Positions 9,296 through 19,343 of a stretch of 64,000 bases of DNA are shown here, one piece after another. The position numbers and the translations under genes were made by a program. The DNA lies in assembly GCF_041583195.1 (NCBI RefSeq), contig NZ_JBFHGL010000005.1:1-64000 (forward strand). The letters are read 5' to 3'. The notes under the pieces were generated by a model that was not told the DNA's origin, did not search any database, and saw only the letters and a program-made list of their open reading frames with translations. Numbering within the stretch: position 1 is the stretch's first letter; each line of letters starts with the position of its first letter. The DNA is from Sulfurimonas sp. GTDB lineage: Bacteria > Campylobacterota > Campylobacteria > Campylobacterales > Sulfurimonadaceae.

Positions 9296-9301
9296 ATTAT
9301 A
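9296..9301 (-). promoter_or_regulatory. -10 box, leaderless-type promoter of methyltransferase gene
   Basis: On the minus strand TATAAT, then 7 nt, then the ATG at 9288, with no Shine-Dalgarno sequence between. The expected transcription start falls at or next to the start codon. Confidence 0.55.
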
Positions 9302-9450
9302 TTATATATTTAGTAACACATATGTTACGATTTTACTCAAATGTTAATTATTTGAGAATGTTATCATAAAATTATAATACATCATATTTTTGTGATATTA
9401 ACATTTTATATAAATTATATTTATTCATCAAAGTCCCTATATATTAGGTC

Positions 9451-9459
9451 TGATATAAT
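9451..9459 (+). promoter_or_regulatory. Extended -10 promoter for the FccB-like gene
   Basis: TGATATAAT matches the extended -10 form (TGnTATAAT) usual for sigma-70 promoters of Campylobacterota, which often lack a -35 box. The predicted start is near 9466, leaving a 5' leader of about 175 nt. Confidence 0.5.
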
Positions 9460-9641
9460 TAAAACAAATATTAACATCTATAAAAAAAGTTTTTTTATAA
9501 TTTATTCTTATATATTTTAAACAAGACTTATTTAAAAATCTTATATTCTTTTTATTGCTTTAAGTTTTTAATTATTTTAGTACATATAACATTATCGATA
9601 TCCTAAAAGAATTTGATTTCTTAGGTATTTAAGGAGAATGA

Positions 9642-11033
9642 ATGGAAATGAATCGTCGTGAAGCACTTAAAGTTGGTGCATTAAGTGTTGCTGCTGCAGC
9701 AACAATGGCTACAGTAACAGGCTGTAATGAAGGTGCTAAACCAGCTGAAAAATCATGTGCTGGTGATGCTAAAGTATTAGGTAAACATCAAGTAGTTATT
9801 ATTGGTGGTGGTTTTGGTGGACTAACTGTCGCTAAAGAACTAAAAAGAAAAGACTCAAAATTTGATGTTTTAGTAATTGAAAAAAATGAAACTTTTATGT
9901 CTTGTCCATTTTCTAATACTTTATTAGGTAGATTAGACGGTGTAAATTTAGGTACATTTATTCATGATTATGCACAAGCAATAGAAGGTCATGGTTACGG
10001 GATGCTTCAAGCTGAAGTTACAGGTATTGATAGAGCGCACAAACAAATTCATACAACTAAAGGTATAGTTGAATATGAAATATTAGTAATGTCACCTGGT
10101 ATTGCATACAACTATAAAGGGCAATTCCCTAAATGGTCTGATGCTAAAATCAACCATATTAAACGTGTAGCTCCAGGTGCACTTATTCCTGGTAATGAGC
10201 ACGTTATTTTAGATCGTCAATTAGCTGATATGGAAGATGGTAATGTTATTGTTACTGTTCCTGCAGGAAAATTCCGTTGTCCACCTGCACCGTTTGAGCG
10301 TGCAAGTATGATAGCTGCATATATGAAAAAAGAAGGTATTGAAGGTAAAGTTATTATCCTTAATCCAACTGACAAAATAGCTAAAGGTGCTGCATTTAAA
10401 GAGGCTTGGGCTGAACTATACCCTGGTCTAGTTGAGCACATGGATTTTGCTACAATTCAAGATGTTGATCCGGCTACTAAAACTGTAACTTATAAAGTTA
10501 AAGATGAGATGGAAGATGGTGGTTTTGCTACTAAAACTATGAAGTACTCTGTACTTAACTTAATCCCTAACAATATGTCTAACCCTGTTGTAGATATGAG
10601 TGGTGTTGAAACTACTACAGACAGCTTCAAAAAAGTTGTAATGAATGGTTGTTCTTTCCAAACTAAAACAGATAAAGATGTATATGCTGTTGGTGACGTT
10701 GTTGCTCATGGTATCCCACCAAGTGGTCAAACAGCTAACTGGGCAGGTCATCAGTGTGCTAATGAGATTGCTCATAGATTACACGGTAAAGCTTATGAGC
10801 TTGGTGTTAAATCAAAATCAGTTAAAGCAGGAAATGTTTGTTACTCAATGGTTGGTGACAAGCCAGAAGAAGCTATTATGGTTACTCATGACTTTAGCTG
10901 GGATGCAGCAGCTAATTTAATTAAAGGTAAAGGTCACGTGCCTAAAGCTCCAAGCGGTAAATTCCGTTCAGGAAATACAGCAAAAGCTACTCGCGAGTGG
11001 TACGGAGGAATTATGAGAGCTCTTTTCTCATAG
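9642..11033 (+). CDS. FccB/SoxF-type sulfide dehydrogenase flavoprotein, lipoprotein form
   Basis: 463-aa FAD protein of the flavocytochrome-c sulfide dehydrogenase family, which oxidises sulfide in the periplasm. It has a twin-arginine start (NRREALK, residues 4-10) and a lipobox VTGC with Cys28, so it is probably a Tat-exported, membrane-anchored lipoprotein. The dinucleotide motif is VVIIGGGFGG. Cysteines at the family's FAD-attachment and redox-disulfide positions are present: C88 in SCPFSN, C213 in RCPPAPFERA, C400 in NVCYSMV. No cytochrome subunit gene is adjacent. AAGGAG 5 nt before the ATG supports this start. A quinone- or cytochrome-linked sulfur dehydrogenase of other specificity is possible. 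Confidence 0.85.
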   Translation: MEMNRREALKVGALSVAAAATMATVTGCNEGAKPAEKSCAGDAKVLGKHQVVIIGGGFGGLTVAKELKRKDSKFDVLVIEKNETFMSCPFSNTLLGRLDGVNLGTFIHDYAQAIEGHGYGMLQAEVTGIDRAHKQIHTTKGIVEYEILVMSPGIAYNYKGQFPKWSDAKINHIKRVAPGALIPGNEHVILDRQLADMEDGNVIVTVPAGKFRCPPAPFERASMIAAYMKKEGIEGKVIILNPTDKIAKGAAFKEAWAELYPGLVEHMDFATIQDVDPATKTVTYKVKDEMEDGGFATKTMKYSVLNLIPNNMSNPVVDMSGVETTTDSFKKVVMNGCSFQTKTDKDVYAVGDVVAHGIPPSGQTANWAGHQCANEIAHRLHGKAYELGVKSKSVKAGNVCYSMVGDKPEEAIMVTHDFSWDAAANLIKGKGHVPKAPSGKFRSGNTAKATREWYGGIMRALFS

Positions 11034-11048
11034 GTCATTTAAAAACTA

Positions 11049-11071
11049 TTCTTCCACATTTTGTGGAAGAA
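11049..11071. terminator. Bidirectional rho-independent terminator
   Basis: A perfect 10-bp stem (TTCTTCCACA / TGTGGAAGAA) with a 3-nt loop. On the plus strand GTTTTATATTT follows; on the minus strand TAGTTTTT follows. It separates the convergent FccB-like and CNNM genes. Confidence 0.9.
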
Positions 11072-11080
11072 GTTTTATAT

Positions 11081-12121
11081 TTATAAATTTCTCTCTTTTC
11101 TTTTTTGTTTCATTTTTAACTTTGCTAATTCACGCATATCTTCGGTAGTATCACTCTCATCCATGATCTCAACACCAAGAATTGTTTCTACACAATCTTC
11201 AAGTGTAACTATACCTTCTGTTTGATCGTAGTTGTCCATAACCAAAAACATATGATCTTTTTTAGCAATAAACAAATCAAGTGCTTTTGCAACAGGGATA
11301 TTTTCATTAATCGAGAATATATCTTTTTTTATACTCTCTAGAGTTACGTTTTCATCAATTTGAGCTTGTTTGAAAATCTTTTTTGTAAGTACGATTCCTG
11401 TTACATCCTCAATTGACTGATTATAAACCGGAATACGAGAAAACTTGAATATAGCAGGCTGCGAGCTCATAACCTCTTTTATACTCATAGTCTCATCAAG
11501 AGCGAACACAACACTTCTAGGTGTTAAAATATCTTTAACTTTTACTTCGTCAAGTTTTAATATATTTTCAATGAAATCACTCTCTTTTTCATCAATCACA
11601 CCATCATCTTCACTTAAAAGCATACTCTGCAATAGTTCTTCTTTTGTTAGAGAGTGTACATCCTCTTTACCTTTGGATATCTTATCAGTTATAAACAGTG
11701 TAGATATAATTATTGGATATGTGATCCATATAAAAATTCTAATAGTATATGCAGATATCGGAGCTAGCTCTTTCCAGTATATAGCACCTATCGTTTTAGG
11801 TATGATCTCCGATAAAAACAATATAGCAAAAGTCATAATAACAGATATTATCACAACTGCATCGTTTCCAAAAAGATTAGCAGCCTGAGCACCAACTGCT
11901 GCTGCACCAATAGTATGTGCTATAGTATTTAAAATAAGTATTGATGCTATTGATTTATGTATATTTGTTTTTTGAAGTCTTAGTAGTGTACCTACACTGG
12001 GTCTATCTTTTTCAAGAACTGAAATATATGACATATTTACAGATAAAAGTACTGCTTCAAGCACGGAACATATAAAAGATATCCCTACCGCCAAAGCAAA
12101 ATAAAGTAGTAACAAGTCCAT
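11081..12121 (-). CDS. CNNM/CorB-type membrane protein with CBS domains
   Basis: 346 aa. The N-terminal DUF21/CNNM transmembrane domain has three or four helices (residues 1-150; SEIIPKTIGAIYWKE near its end). Two CBS domains follow (ILTPRSVVFALDE... and FLVMDNYDQTEGIVTLEDCVETILG). The usual CorC/HlyC C-terminal domain is missing; the protein ends in a basic tail. CNNM proteins are linked to magnesium export, which fits the neighbouring mgtE gene. The Shine-Dalgarno AAAGGA is 13 nt from the ATG, unusually far, so the start is less certain. Confidence 0.86.
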   Translation of the reverse strand: MDLLLLYFALAVGISFICSVLEAVLLSVNMSYISVLEKDRPSVGTLLRLQKTNIHKSIASILILNTIAHTIGAAAVGAQAANLFGNDAVVIISVIMTFAILFLSEIIPKTIGAIYWKELAPISAYTIRIFIWITYPIIISTLFITDKISKGKEDVHSLTKEELLQSMLLSEDDGVIDEKESDFIENILKLDEVKVKDILTPRSVVFALDETMSIKEVMSSQPAIFKFSRIPVYNQSIEDVTGIVLTKKIFKQAQIDENVTLESIKKDIFSINENIPVAKALDLFIAKKDHMFLVMDNYDQTEGIVTLEDCVETILGVEIMDESDTTEDMRELAKLKMKQKRKERNL

Positions 12122-12143
12122 TAAGTTTAATAAATCCTTTGTT

Positions 12144-13472
12144 TTATAATAAAATTAGTGTAGCTAAGCCTAAAAAACTAAAAAAGCCAACTACATCAGT
12201 AACAGTTGTTAATATAACTGCGCTTCCTATGGCCGGATCTACATCTAATCTTTTTAAAAAGAGCGGTATAGAAGCGCCAAATAAACCAGCCATAAGCAGA
12301 TTTATAATCATACTTAAAGCAATAACTAATCCAAGATGATCAATTCCAAACCATATGTATGCAATTAATCCCATAACTACTGCAAATACAAAACCATTTA
12401 AAAGAGATATTAGTACCTCTTTTTTGATTATCCTAAATGCATCACCTTGAGAGATATCCCCTAAGGCTAACTGTCTAACTACAACCGTTAAACTTTGAGT
12501 ACCTGCATTTCCACCCATAGAAGCTACAATAGGCATCAATACTGCAAGTGCAACCATGCTTTGTAAAGTATCTGAGAACAACCCTATTACAACTGAAGCT
12601 AAAATAGCGGTTATTAGGTTTAAGCCAAGCCATGAAGCTCTTTTTCTACCAGCTTTTATTACCTCTTCATCTTCCTCGGCTTCATCATCAACACCGGCAA
12701 GATTATACATTTGCTCCGTGGCATGTTCGTTAATAATGTCATATATATCATCAGATGTGATACGACCGACTAATATTCCATAGTCGTTTACAACAGGCAT
12801 AACTGAGAGGTCATACTCTTCAAAGTAATGTACTACATCTTTTATATCTTCTCTGTCACGTGCAGATTTTGGCTCAAACTTCTCACCGGTATTTTCAATA
12901 TTTTCTTTTAACGTTTTAGAAAAATCAAATATAAGCAGATCATCTAAGCCAATTGCATAACGCAGTTTATTATCTTTGTTTGTTATAAAGAGATTTTGTA
13001 TATTTTCAAGCTCGTTTGCACGTCTTAATTCTGCAAATCTTCTTATAACATCGTGAACTATCTCCTCCTTAGAAGCAGTAAAAACCTCAAGCTGCATATA
13101 GGCACCAGCTTCATCTTCATCATATGTTTGAAGCTTAGTAATCTCTTGTTGATCATCTATGTCAAGCGTATCAAAAACCTCGCTCGCCATATGTTGATCT
13201 ACTTCTTCAAGCTCCTGCATAAACTCTAGTTGGTCATCTGATTCAAGTTCAGTTACGGCATGGGAGAGTTCATCTACACTTAAATTTTCAACTACATCAT
13301 CAAAAAGTCTATCAGGCAATGCTAATGCTACATCACCTATTAAATTTTTTGGTATAAGTTTTACACTATCGGCAAATTCATTGTCATCCAACTCTCTAAG
13401 AATATGAGCTATATCCGATGGGTGCATCTCATTTTCAGTATGAGATTTTAAATAATCTTGTAGTTTTTCCAT
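12144..13472 (-). CDS. mgtE: Magnesium transporter MgtE
   Basis: 442 aa. The cytosolic MgtE N domain (helical repeats, LRELDDNEFADSV...) is followed by two CBS domains (about 135-255; EYDLSVMPVVNDYGILVGRITSDDI) and five membrane helices with the selectivity signature GGNAGTQ after MPIVASM. It is a Mg2+-gated Mg2+ channel. It lies 22 nt upstream of the CNNM gene on the same strand, so import and a putative efflux protein are probably co-transcribed. No Shine-Dalgarno sequence is present; TGGTATAAT ends 7 nt before the ATG. Confidence 0.95.
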   Translation of the reverse strand: MEKLQDYLKSHTENEMHPSDIAHILRELDDNEFADSVKLIPKNLIGDVALALPDRLFDDVVENLSVDELSHAVTELESDDQLEFMQELEEVDQHMASEVFDTLDIDDQQEITKLQTYDEDEAGAYMQLEVFTASKEEIVHDVIRRFAELRRANELENIQNLFITNKDNKLRYAIGLDDLLIFDFSKTLKENIENTGEKFEPKSARDREDIKDVVHYFEEYDLSVMPVVNDYGILVGRITSDDIYDIINEHATEQMYNLAGVDDEAEEDEEVIKAGRKRASWLGLNLITAILASVVIGLFSDTLQSMVALAVLMPIVASMGGNAGTQSLTVVVRQLALGDISQGDAFRIIKKEVLISLLNGFVFAVVMGLIAYIWFGIDHLGLVIALSMIINLLMAGLFGASIPLFLKRLDVDPAIGSAVILTTVTDVVGFFSFLGLATLILL

Positions 13473-13479
13473 GTGTCGA

Positions 13480-13488
13480 ATTATACCA
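13480..13488 (-). promoter_or_regulatory. Extended -10, leaderless-type promoter of mgtE
   Basis: On the minus strand TGGTATAAT, then 7 nt, then ATG. It is a full extended -10 consensus with no room for a Shine-Dalgarno sequence, so a leaderless mgtE message is predicted. Confidence 0.65.
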
Positions 13489-13596
13489 CTAAATAAGTAA
13501 TTAAGATAGATGTACTATTTATTAATATATAATTTTTTATAACTGCTTAAGTTTAAAAACTCTACAATAAAACATTCTATTTTTCAAAGGATTCAC

Positions 13597-14040
13597 ATGA
13601 AAAAAGTTCTAGTAAGTATAGCTGCGGTTGTAGCTTTAAGTTCATCGTTAACTGCAAATGTAAATAACCAAACAGGTTGTGGTCTTGGGGCAATGATTAT
13701 CAAAGATGATTCTACTGCTATAATGCTTGCACTTCAAGCTACAACAAATGGTATGGCTTCTCAAACTTTTGCCATTACTTCAGGTACAATGGGCTGTAAA
13801 AAAACTAAACTTGTAATGAATAAAAGAGCTGAAGAGTTTGTTGCTTCAAATATGGACATATTAGCTAAAGAGATCTCTATGGGTCACGGTGAGTCACTTG
13901 ACACACTAGTAGAGCTTTTAGATGTAAAAGAAAAAGCATCTTTTAAAGTAGCTTTACAGTCAAACTATAACTCTATCTATACAAGCCAAAATGTTGAAAT
14001 GGCTGACGTTTTAGATAACATCTCTACTACTTCTTTATAA
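13597..14040 (+). CDS. DUF3015-family periplasmic protein
   Basis: 147 aa. A signal peptide (KKVLVSIAAVVALSSSLTANV, about residues 2-21) is followed by a DUF3015 pattern: CGLGAMII, then TTNGMASQTFAITSGTMGC and a helical C-terminus (AEEFVASNMDILAKEISMGHGESLDTL). Two cysteines could form a disulfide in the periplasm. The function of the family is unknown. AAAGGA precedes the ATG. The DUF4105 gene begins within 50 nt, and the two gene types may act together in the cell envelope; this pairing is inference. Confidence 0.83.
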   Translation: MKKVLVSIAAVVALSSSLTANVNNQTGCGLGAMIIKDDSTAIMLALQATTNGMASQTFAITSGTMGCKKTKLVMNKRAEEFVASNMDILAKEISMGHGESLDTLVELLDVKEKASFKVALQSNYNSIYTSQNVEMADVLDNISTTSL

Positions 14041-14049
14041 GAAAGATTA

Positions 14050-15921
14050 GTGTTTCCAAGTTTTACTTGGGAACATACAGGAACTACCATTTTCACAAAA
14101 CTTGTTTTCATTGCACTACTTACAAATATTTCACTTTTTGCATCTTCACAGTTTTACAAAGAAAAAGCACAAGAACTTAACCTTTCAGATTCAAGGTACT
14201 GGCATATACTATTACATTTTGAAAATGGAAAAAGTGAAATAGAAGATGAAAACTTCTTTCTATCTAAAGATGGTTTTAAAAATCCATCAGCAGAGTTAAA
14301 TGCAACAATTGATGCTTTATTTAACGAAACAAAATTTGACGACAACTCAACTGCATGTAGTTTTCCTGCAAGAAAAGACTGGTTATCCAAACAATTAGGT
14401 TTACCTAAATTAGCCGACGTTAAATGTGAACAATTTGACATTATAATGGAAAAGCTACAACCTGAATCTGCTACTTTAGTTTTCCCTGCAGCCCATATCA
14501 ACTCACCTGCATCTATGTTTGGTCACACTTTTCTAAGAGTCAATTCCAAGTATAACTCTAAACTGTTATCTTACGCTGTAAACTATGCTGCAAATGCCGA
14601 TCCGACAAAAGAAAATGGCTTTATGTTTGCAATTAAAGGTCTGTTTGGCGGGTATTATGGAAAATATTCACTACTGCCATATTATGACAAATTAAAAGAG
14701 TATAGAGATACTGAACAAAGGGATGTATGGGAATATGATCTAAACCTTACAAAAGAAGAAACCATCAAAATGCTCAAACATATTTGGGAACTAAAAGATA
14801 CACACTCGGCATATTATTTTTTTACACAAAACTGTTCGTATAATATGCTTTGGTTTATTGAAGCTGCTAGGGAAGATATTCACTTAAGAGAATATTTCTA
14901 TTATGAAGTAATTCCATTAGAAACCGTACATGCAGCAAAACTTGAAAATATCATATCTAACAAAAGCTATAGACCATCAAAAAGAACTAAGCTTTTAAAG
15001 TATGAAGATCTTATAAAAGACGAATATATACCATATGTACAAAAAATAATTGACAATCCTGAAGATATGAGCTCTATTACAGAAGATAAGACAATATCAA
15101 TAGAACAAAAACAATATGTGCTAGAAGCTGCTATAGAGTTGATGGAGTACCAATATAAACGAAATTCAATGGATAAAGAAACTTATCTTAAAAAATTCCA
15201 TCAAATATCAAGTGTTAGGTCTACACTCGGTCTGGGAAATGCACTTGAATATAAAACCCCTCCAAATCCTATAAATGGACATAGAGCTTTTAGAGTCCAG
15301 GCTGGTGCCGGAGTTAGAGAAGGAAAGTCTATAGGATTTTTAGGAATTAGACCGGCTTATCATGATATAAATGATATAGGTATAGGTTATTTAAGAGGTA
15401 CGCAGATTGAATTTTTGAACTTTGAGTTATCATATATTAAAGATGGAAAATTAGGGCTAGAAAATGCTACACTTATTTCTTTATTGTCACTTGCGCAAAG
15501 AAGTAACTTTTTTAATAATATATCTTTACGCGTTAAACTTGGTTTTGATAAAAACTACCTTTATAATACAAAAACAAATTTTATCATAACAGGTGGTGCT
15601 GGTTTTAGCTGGGGTAATGATTTGGGGTATATGTATATTTTAGCTGACCCTCTAGCTTATGTCGGTAAGGAAAGTAAAATCGGTATAGGTGTTAGCTTAG
15701 GAATTGTAATAGATCAAATGCAATGGATGAGTAGTAGTATCGAATTAACACAAAGGTTATATGATGATGAAGAGGATCAAAAACTTATTAATATATCACA
15801 AAATATAGCAATAGATCAAAATATTGAATTAAGGTTCGTATATGACTATAAAGATAAAAATATAAATAACGTATCTTATAAAGAGGAAACTTTCAAGTCT
15901 TTATTAAACTTCTACTTCTAA
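14050..15921 (+). CDS. DUF4105 envelope protein with predicted beta-barrel C-terminus
   Basis: Up to 623 aa. A hydrophobic export signal (TKLVFIALLTNISLFASS) precedes a DUF4105 domain in the first half: FPAAHINSPASMFGHTFLRV, KGLFGGYYGKYS, and the NCSYNMLWFIE block, whose His and Cys residues resemble a papain-like or NlpC-like peptidase arrangement. The last 230 residues alternate in beta-barrel fashion and end in FYF, suggesting outer-membrane insertion. The GTG start at 14050 lacks a good ribosome site and lies in a hairpin. An in-frame ATT at 14089, 6 nt after AGGA, would give a cleaner signal peptide. Confidence 0.75.
   Translation: MFPSFTWEHTGTTIFTKLVFIALLTNISLFASSQFYKEKAQELNLSDSRYWHILLHFENGKSEIEDENFFLSKDGFKNPSAELNATIDALFNETKFDDNSTACSFPARKDWLSKQLGLPKLADVKCEQFDIIMEKLQPESATLVFPAAHINSPASMFGHTFLRVNSKYNSKLLSYAVNYAANADPTKENGFMFAIKGLFGGYYGKYSLLPYYDKLKEYRDTEQRDVWEYDLNLTKEETIKMLKHIWELKDTHSAYYFFTQNCSYNMLWFIEAAREDIHLREYFYYEVIPLETVHAAKLENIISNKSYRPSKRTKLLKYEDLIKDEYIPYVQKIIDNPEDMSSITEDKTISIEQKQYVLEAAIELMEYQYKRNSMDKETYLKKFHQISSVRSTLGLGNALEYKTPPNPINGHRAFRVQAGAGVREGKSIGFLGIRPAYHDINDIGIGYLRGTQIEFLNFELSYIKDGKLGLENATLISLLSLAQRSNFFNNISLRVKLGFDKNYLYNTKTNFIITGGAGFSWGNDLGYMYILADPLAYVGKESKIGIGVSLGIVIDQMQWMSSSIELTQRLYDDEEDQKLINISQNIAIDQNIELRFVYDYKDKNINNVSYKEETFKSLLNFYF
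14052..14074 (+). other. Hairpin at the DUF4105 start region
   Basis: A 9-bp stem (GTTTCCAAG / CTTGGGAAC, one G-U pair) with a TTTTA loop directly after the annotated GTG. It could be a weak attenuator between the DUF3015 and DUF4105 genes. No U-tract follows, so it is not a standard terminator. Confidence 0.45.
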
Positions 15922-16556
15922 AGTAGTTTTATTTTATATCCGTAGTTTTGTTTAGACTTTTTATATTTATACTGCCCGTCTAAAGTTACTACAGCTCTGT
16001 AGTAGCCCTTATGAGTACCAAGACTGATCTTTTTAAATACTTGTGTAGAAAAATTCTTTTCTTCACTTTTTAGATTTACATCTTTTTTAAAATCAAGTAC
16101 AAGTCTATATGGTTTTGTTAATAGAAAACTTCTTATTAGTTCATCTTTTGTATCTATTTTTAATTCTTTTTCATCCTTATAAAACTTTATATTTTTTGAT
16201 GAAAACAGATGAATATATTTTTTTGTTTTTACAGGTTTTTTACTTTGAGTTTTTACCTCTTTTATATCATTCATACTTTGAGATATAAATATTGGTATAT
16301 GCCAATCAATTGAGTTATTTAGAAGAATTGATTTAGTTTGTATAGAACCATCTAAATTTTTATACTCTACTGTAAGTTTCTGAACTATTCTAGCGCTTGA
16401 TGGTAAAGATATTGCTGCTCTTTTTAAAGATGCAACTGAGAGATCTTTATTTGATGTATTTGGTAAGTCTTTTTCACCTGATGCAGGGAAGAAGGGATTT
16501 TCTCTAGCTTCAACTGATATAAGTAATAGTAAAATTATTGTAAATAGTTTAATCAT
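15918..16556 (-). CDS. AMIN-domain periplasmic protein
   Basis: 212 aa. A short signal peptide (KLFTIILLLLISVEA) is followed by a low-complexity linker and a C-terminal AMIN-like beta domain (about residues 120-212): KFYKDEKELKIDTKDELIRS, PYRLVLDFK, KISLGTHKGYYRAVVTLDG. AMIN domains target periplasmic proteins to septal peptidoglycan or secretion complexes. It follows an FtsB-like gene and eno, as I recall for Campylobacter cj1670c-cj1672c. It overlaps the convergent DUF4105 gene by 4 nt. TATAAT lies 7 nt before the ATG and no Shine-Dalgarno is seen. Confidence 0.8.
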   Translation of the reverse strand: MIKLFTIILLLLISVEARENPFFPASGEKDLPNTSNKDLSVASLKRAAISLPSSARIVQKLTVEYKNLDGSIQTKSILLNNSIDWHIPIFISQSMNDIKEVKTQSKKPVKTKKYIHLFSSKNIKFYKDEKELKIDTKDELIRSFLLTKPYRLVLDFKKDVNLKSEEKNFSTQVFKKISLGTHKGYYRAVVTLDGQYKYKKSKQNYGYKIKLL

Positions 16557-16563
16557 GGTAATT

Positions 16564-16569
16564 ATTATA
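16564..16569 (-). promoter_or_regulatory. -10 box, leaderless-type promoter of AMIN gene
   Basis: On the minus strand TATAAT, then 7 nt, then ATG. It lies in the 21-nt gap after the FtsB-like stop codon. The gene could still also be reached by read-through from eno. Confidence 0.5.
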
Positions 16570-16577
16570 GCGAAAAA

Positions 16578-16874
16578 TTATTTTGCTTTAACATTAACTG
16601 GAGCAGAAATCTCTTTAAGTTCAAAATACTCTTTTTGTAAAGAAGCATTTTCACTTTTTAACCTTGAGATTTCACTCTCAAGAAAATTTTCATAGTCTTG
16701 TAGTCCAAATAATACCTCTAAAGAGTTATTACCATAAAAAAGTATTCCTATATAAATACCAAGGGCTAAAACTATGAATAGTAAAAATAAAAACTTTTTT
16801 AGAGATAACCCTAAGTATTCTTCTGTAATACTTTGGGAATTATCTATCTCTTCATAAAGTTCTTGGTTTTGCAT
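16578..16874 (-). CDS. FtsB/DivIC-like septum protein
   Basis: 98 aa with a cytoplasmic N-terminus, one membrane helix (FLFLLFIVLALGIYIGILFYG, about 30-50) and a periplasmic coiled coil (SEISRLKSENASLQKEYFELK). This is the topology of FtsB/DivIC, which link FtsL and FtsQ in the divisome. Sequence similarity is weak, as is normal for the family. The gene follows eno by 2 nt, so division and glycolysis genes are co-transcribed here. Confidence 0.72.
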   Translation of the reverse strand: MQNQELYEEIDNSQSITEEYLGLSLKKFLFLLFIVLALGIYIGILFYGNNSLEVLFGLQDYENFLESEISRLKSENASLQKEYFELKEISAPVNVKAK

Positions 16875-16876
16875 AA

Positions 16877-18157
<1,281 letters not shown>

Positions 18158-18212
18158 TTACATTTAGATTGTGCAATTTTACCTAAATCTTATTAAAATT
18201 TGGTTTAGATTA

Positions 18213-19250
18213 TTAAACATCAGCTTCAGCTATTTCTGATGTGTCCATAGTCATCAATGAACTCATCCCCATAGCTACTTTTATTTTTTCTTCTATCTCT
18301 TGTGCAAGTTCAGGCTCATCTTTAAACTTTTGCTTAACATTTTCACGACCTTGACCTAGTTTTTCTTCCCCATAACTAAACCAAGCACCTGATTTGTCAA
18401 TAATATCTAGTTTAACACCGTAATCAACTAGCTCGCCCTCTTTAGAGATCCCTTCTCCAAACATAATGTCGAATTCTGCTTGACGAAATGGCGGTGCTAC
18501 TTTATTTTTAATTACTTTTGCTTTAACACGGTTACCTATCTGGCTCTCACCCTGCTTTAGCGAAGCGATACGGCGTACATCTATACGAACAGAAGAGTAA
18601 AACTTTAGTGCATTTCCACCAGTAGTAGTTTCAGGCGATCCATAACCCATCATACCTATTTTCATACGGATTTGATTGATAAATATAACAGTACAGTTCA
18701 TCTTATTTAATACACCTGTTAATTTACGTAAAGCTTTTGACATTAAACGTGCCTGAACACCAACTTGTTGATCATTCATCTCACCTTCTAGTTCTACTTT
18801 TGGCGTTAATGCAGCAACCGAATCGACAACTATTAGATCAACTGCACCGCTTCTTGCAACTGTCTCAACAATATCAAGTGCTTGTTCACCATAATCCGGC
18901 TGAGATACTAAAAGATTATCAATATCTACACCAAGATTTTTGGCATATACAACATCTAGTGCATGTTCGGCATCTATAAATGCACATACTCCGCCTTGTT
19001 TTTGACATTCTGCTGTTACTTGAAGTGCCAAAGTTGTCTTACCAGAACTCTCAGGTCCATATATTTCAACAACACGCCCTTCAGGAACACCACCTATACC
19101 AAGAGCTAAATCAAGTCCGATTGAACCTGTACTAATTGCTTTAATTGGTTCTATCTCTTTATCACCAAGGCGCATTAATGCACCTTTTCCAAATGCCTTG
19201 TCAATCTGTTTTATAGCCAAATCTAGTGATTTTTGTTTATTCTCATCCAT
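18213..19250 (-). CDS. recA: Recombinase RecA
   Basis: 345 aa. ATP-dependent strand exchange and, where LexA exists, co-protease activity. Walker A is [10 protein letters not shown], with [17 protein letters not shown] for the L1 region and [18 protein letters not shown] for the L2 end. The C-terminal acidic tail is short. AGGAAACAGC precedes the ATG and a TATAAT at about 19289-19294 on the minus strand is a likely promoter. Transcribed toward eno. Confidence 0.98.
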   Translation of the reverse strand: MDENKQKSLDLAIKQIDKAFGKGALMRLGDKEIEPIKAISTGSIGLDLALGIGGVPEGRVVEIYGPESSGKTTLALQVTAECQKQGGVCAFIDAEHALDVVYAKNLGVDIDNLLVSQPDYGEQALDIVETVARSGAVDLIVVDSVAALTPKVELEGEMNDQQVGVQARLMSKALRKLTGVLNKMNCTVIFINQIRMKIGMMGYGSPETTTGGNALKFYSSVRIDVRRIASLKQGESQIGNRVKAKVIKNKVAPPFRQAEFDIMFGEGISKEGELVDYGVKLDIIDKSGAWFSYGEEKLGQGRENVKQKFKDEPELAQEIEEKIKVAMGMSSLMTMDTSEIAEADV

Positions 19251-19343
19251 GCTGTTTCCTGATCATGATTTTTATATATTGACAAAATTATATACGAAAA
19301 TTTGTTTTTTAAAATAAAATATTGCAAATTGACATATTTTTAA

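Larger units (their letters stand above)
9289..9641. other. AT-rich divergent intergenic region (353 nt)
   Basis: No gene or RNA gene is recognised. It holds the leaderless-type promoter of the minus gene (9296-9301), a dyad GTAACA-CATA-TGTTAC at 9313-9328, a second dyad CTCAAAT-N7-ATTTGAG at 9336-9356, and an extended -10 at 9451-9459 for the plus gene. The dyads lie between the two promoters and are plausible operator sites for an unknown regulator. The plus gene would have a leader of about 175 nt, with an imperfect hairpin at 9602-9625 just before its Shine-Dalgarno sequence. Confidence 0.5.

Noticed and set aside
10645-10920. 91-codon plus-strand ORF within the FccB-like gene, and many other in-gene ORFs on both strands
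   Set aside because: They are shadows of strongly supported genes in another frame: no domain, low-complexity composition and no independent ribosome site.
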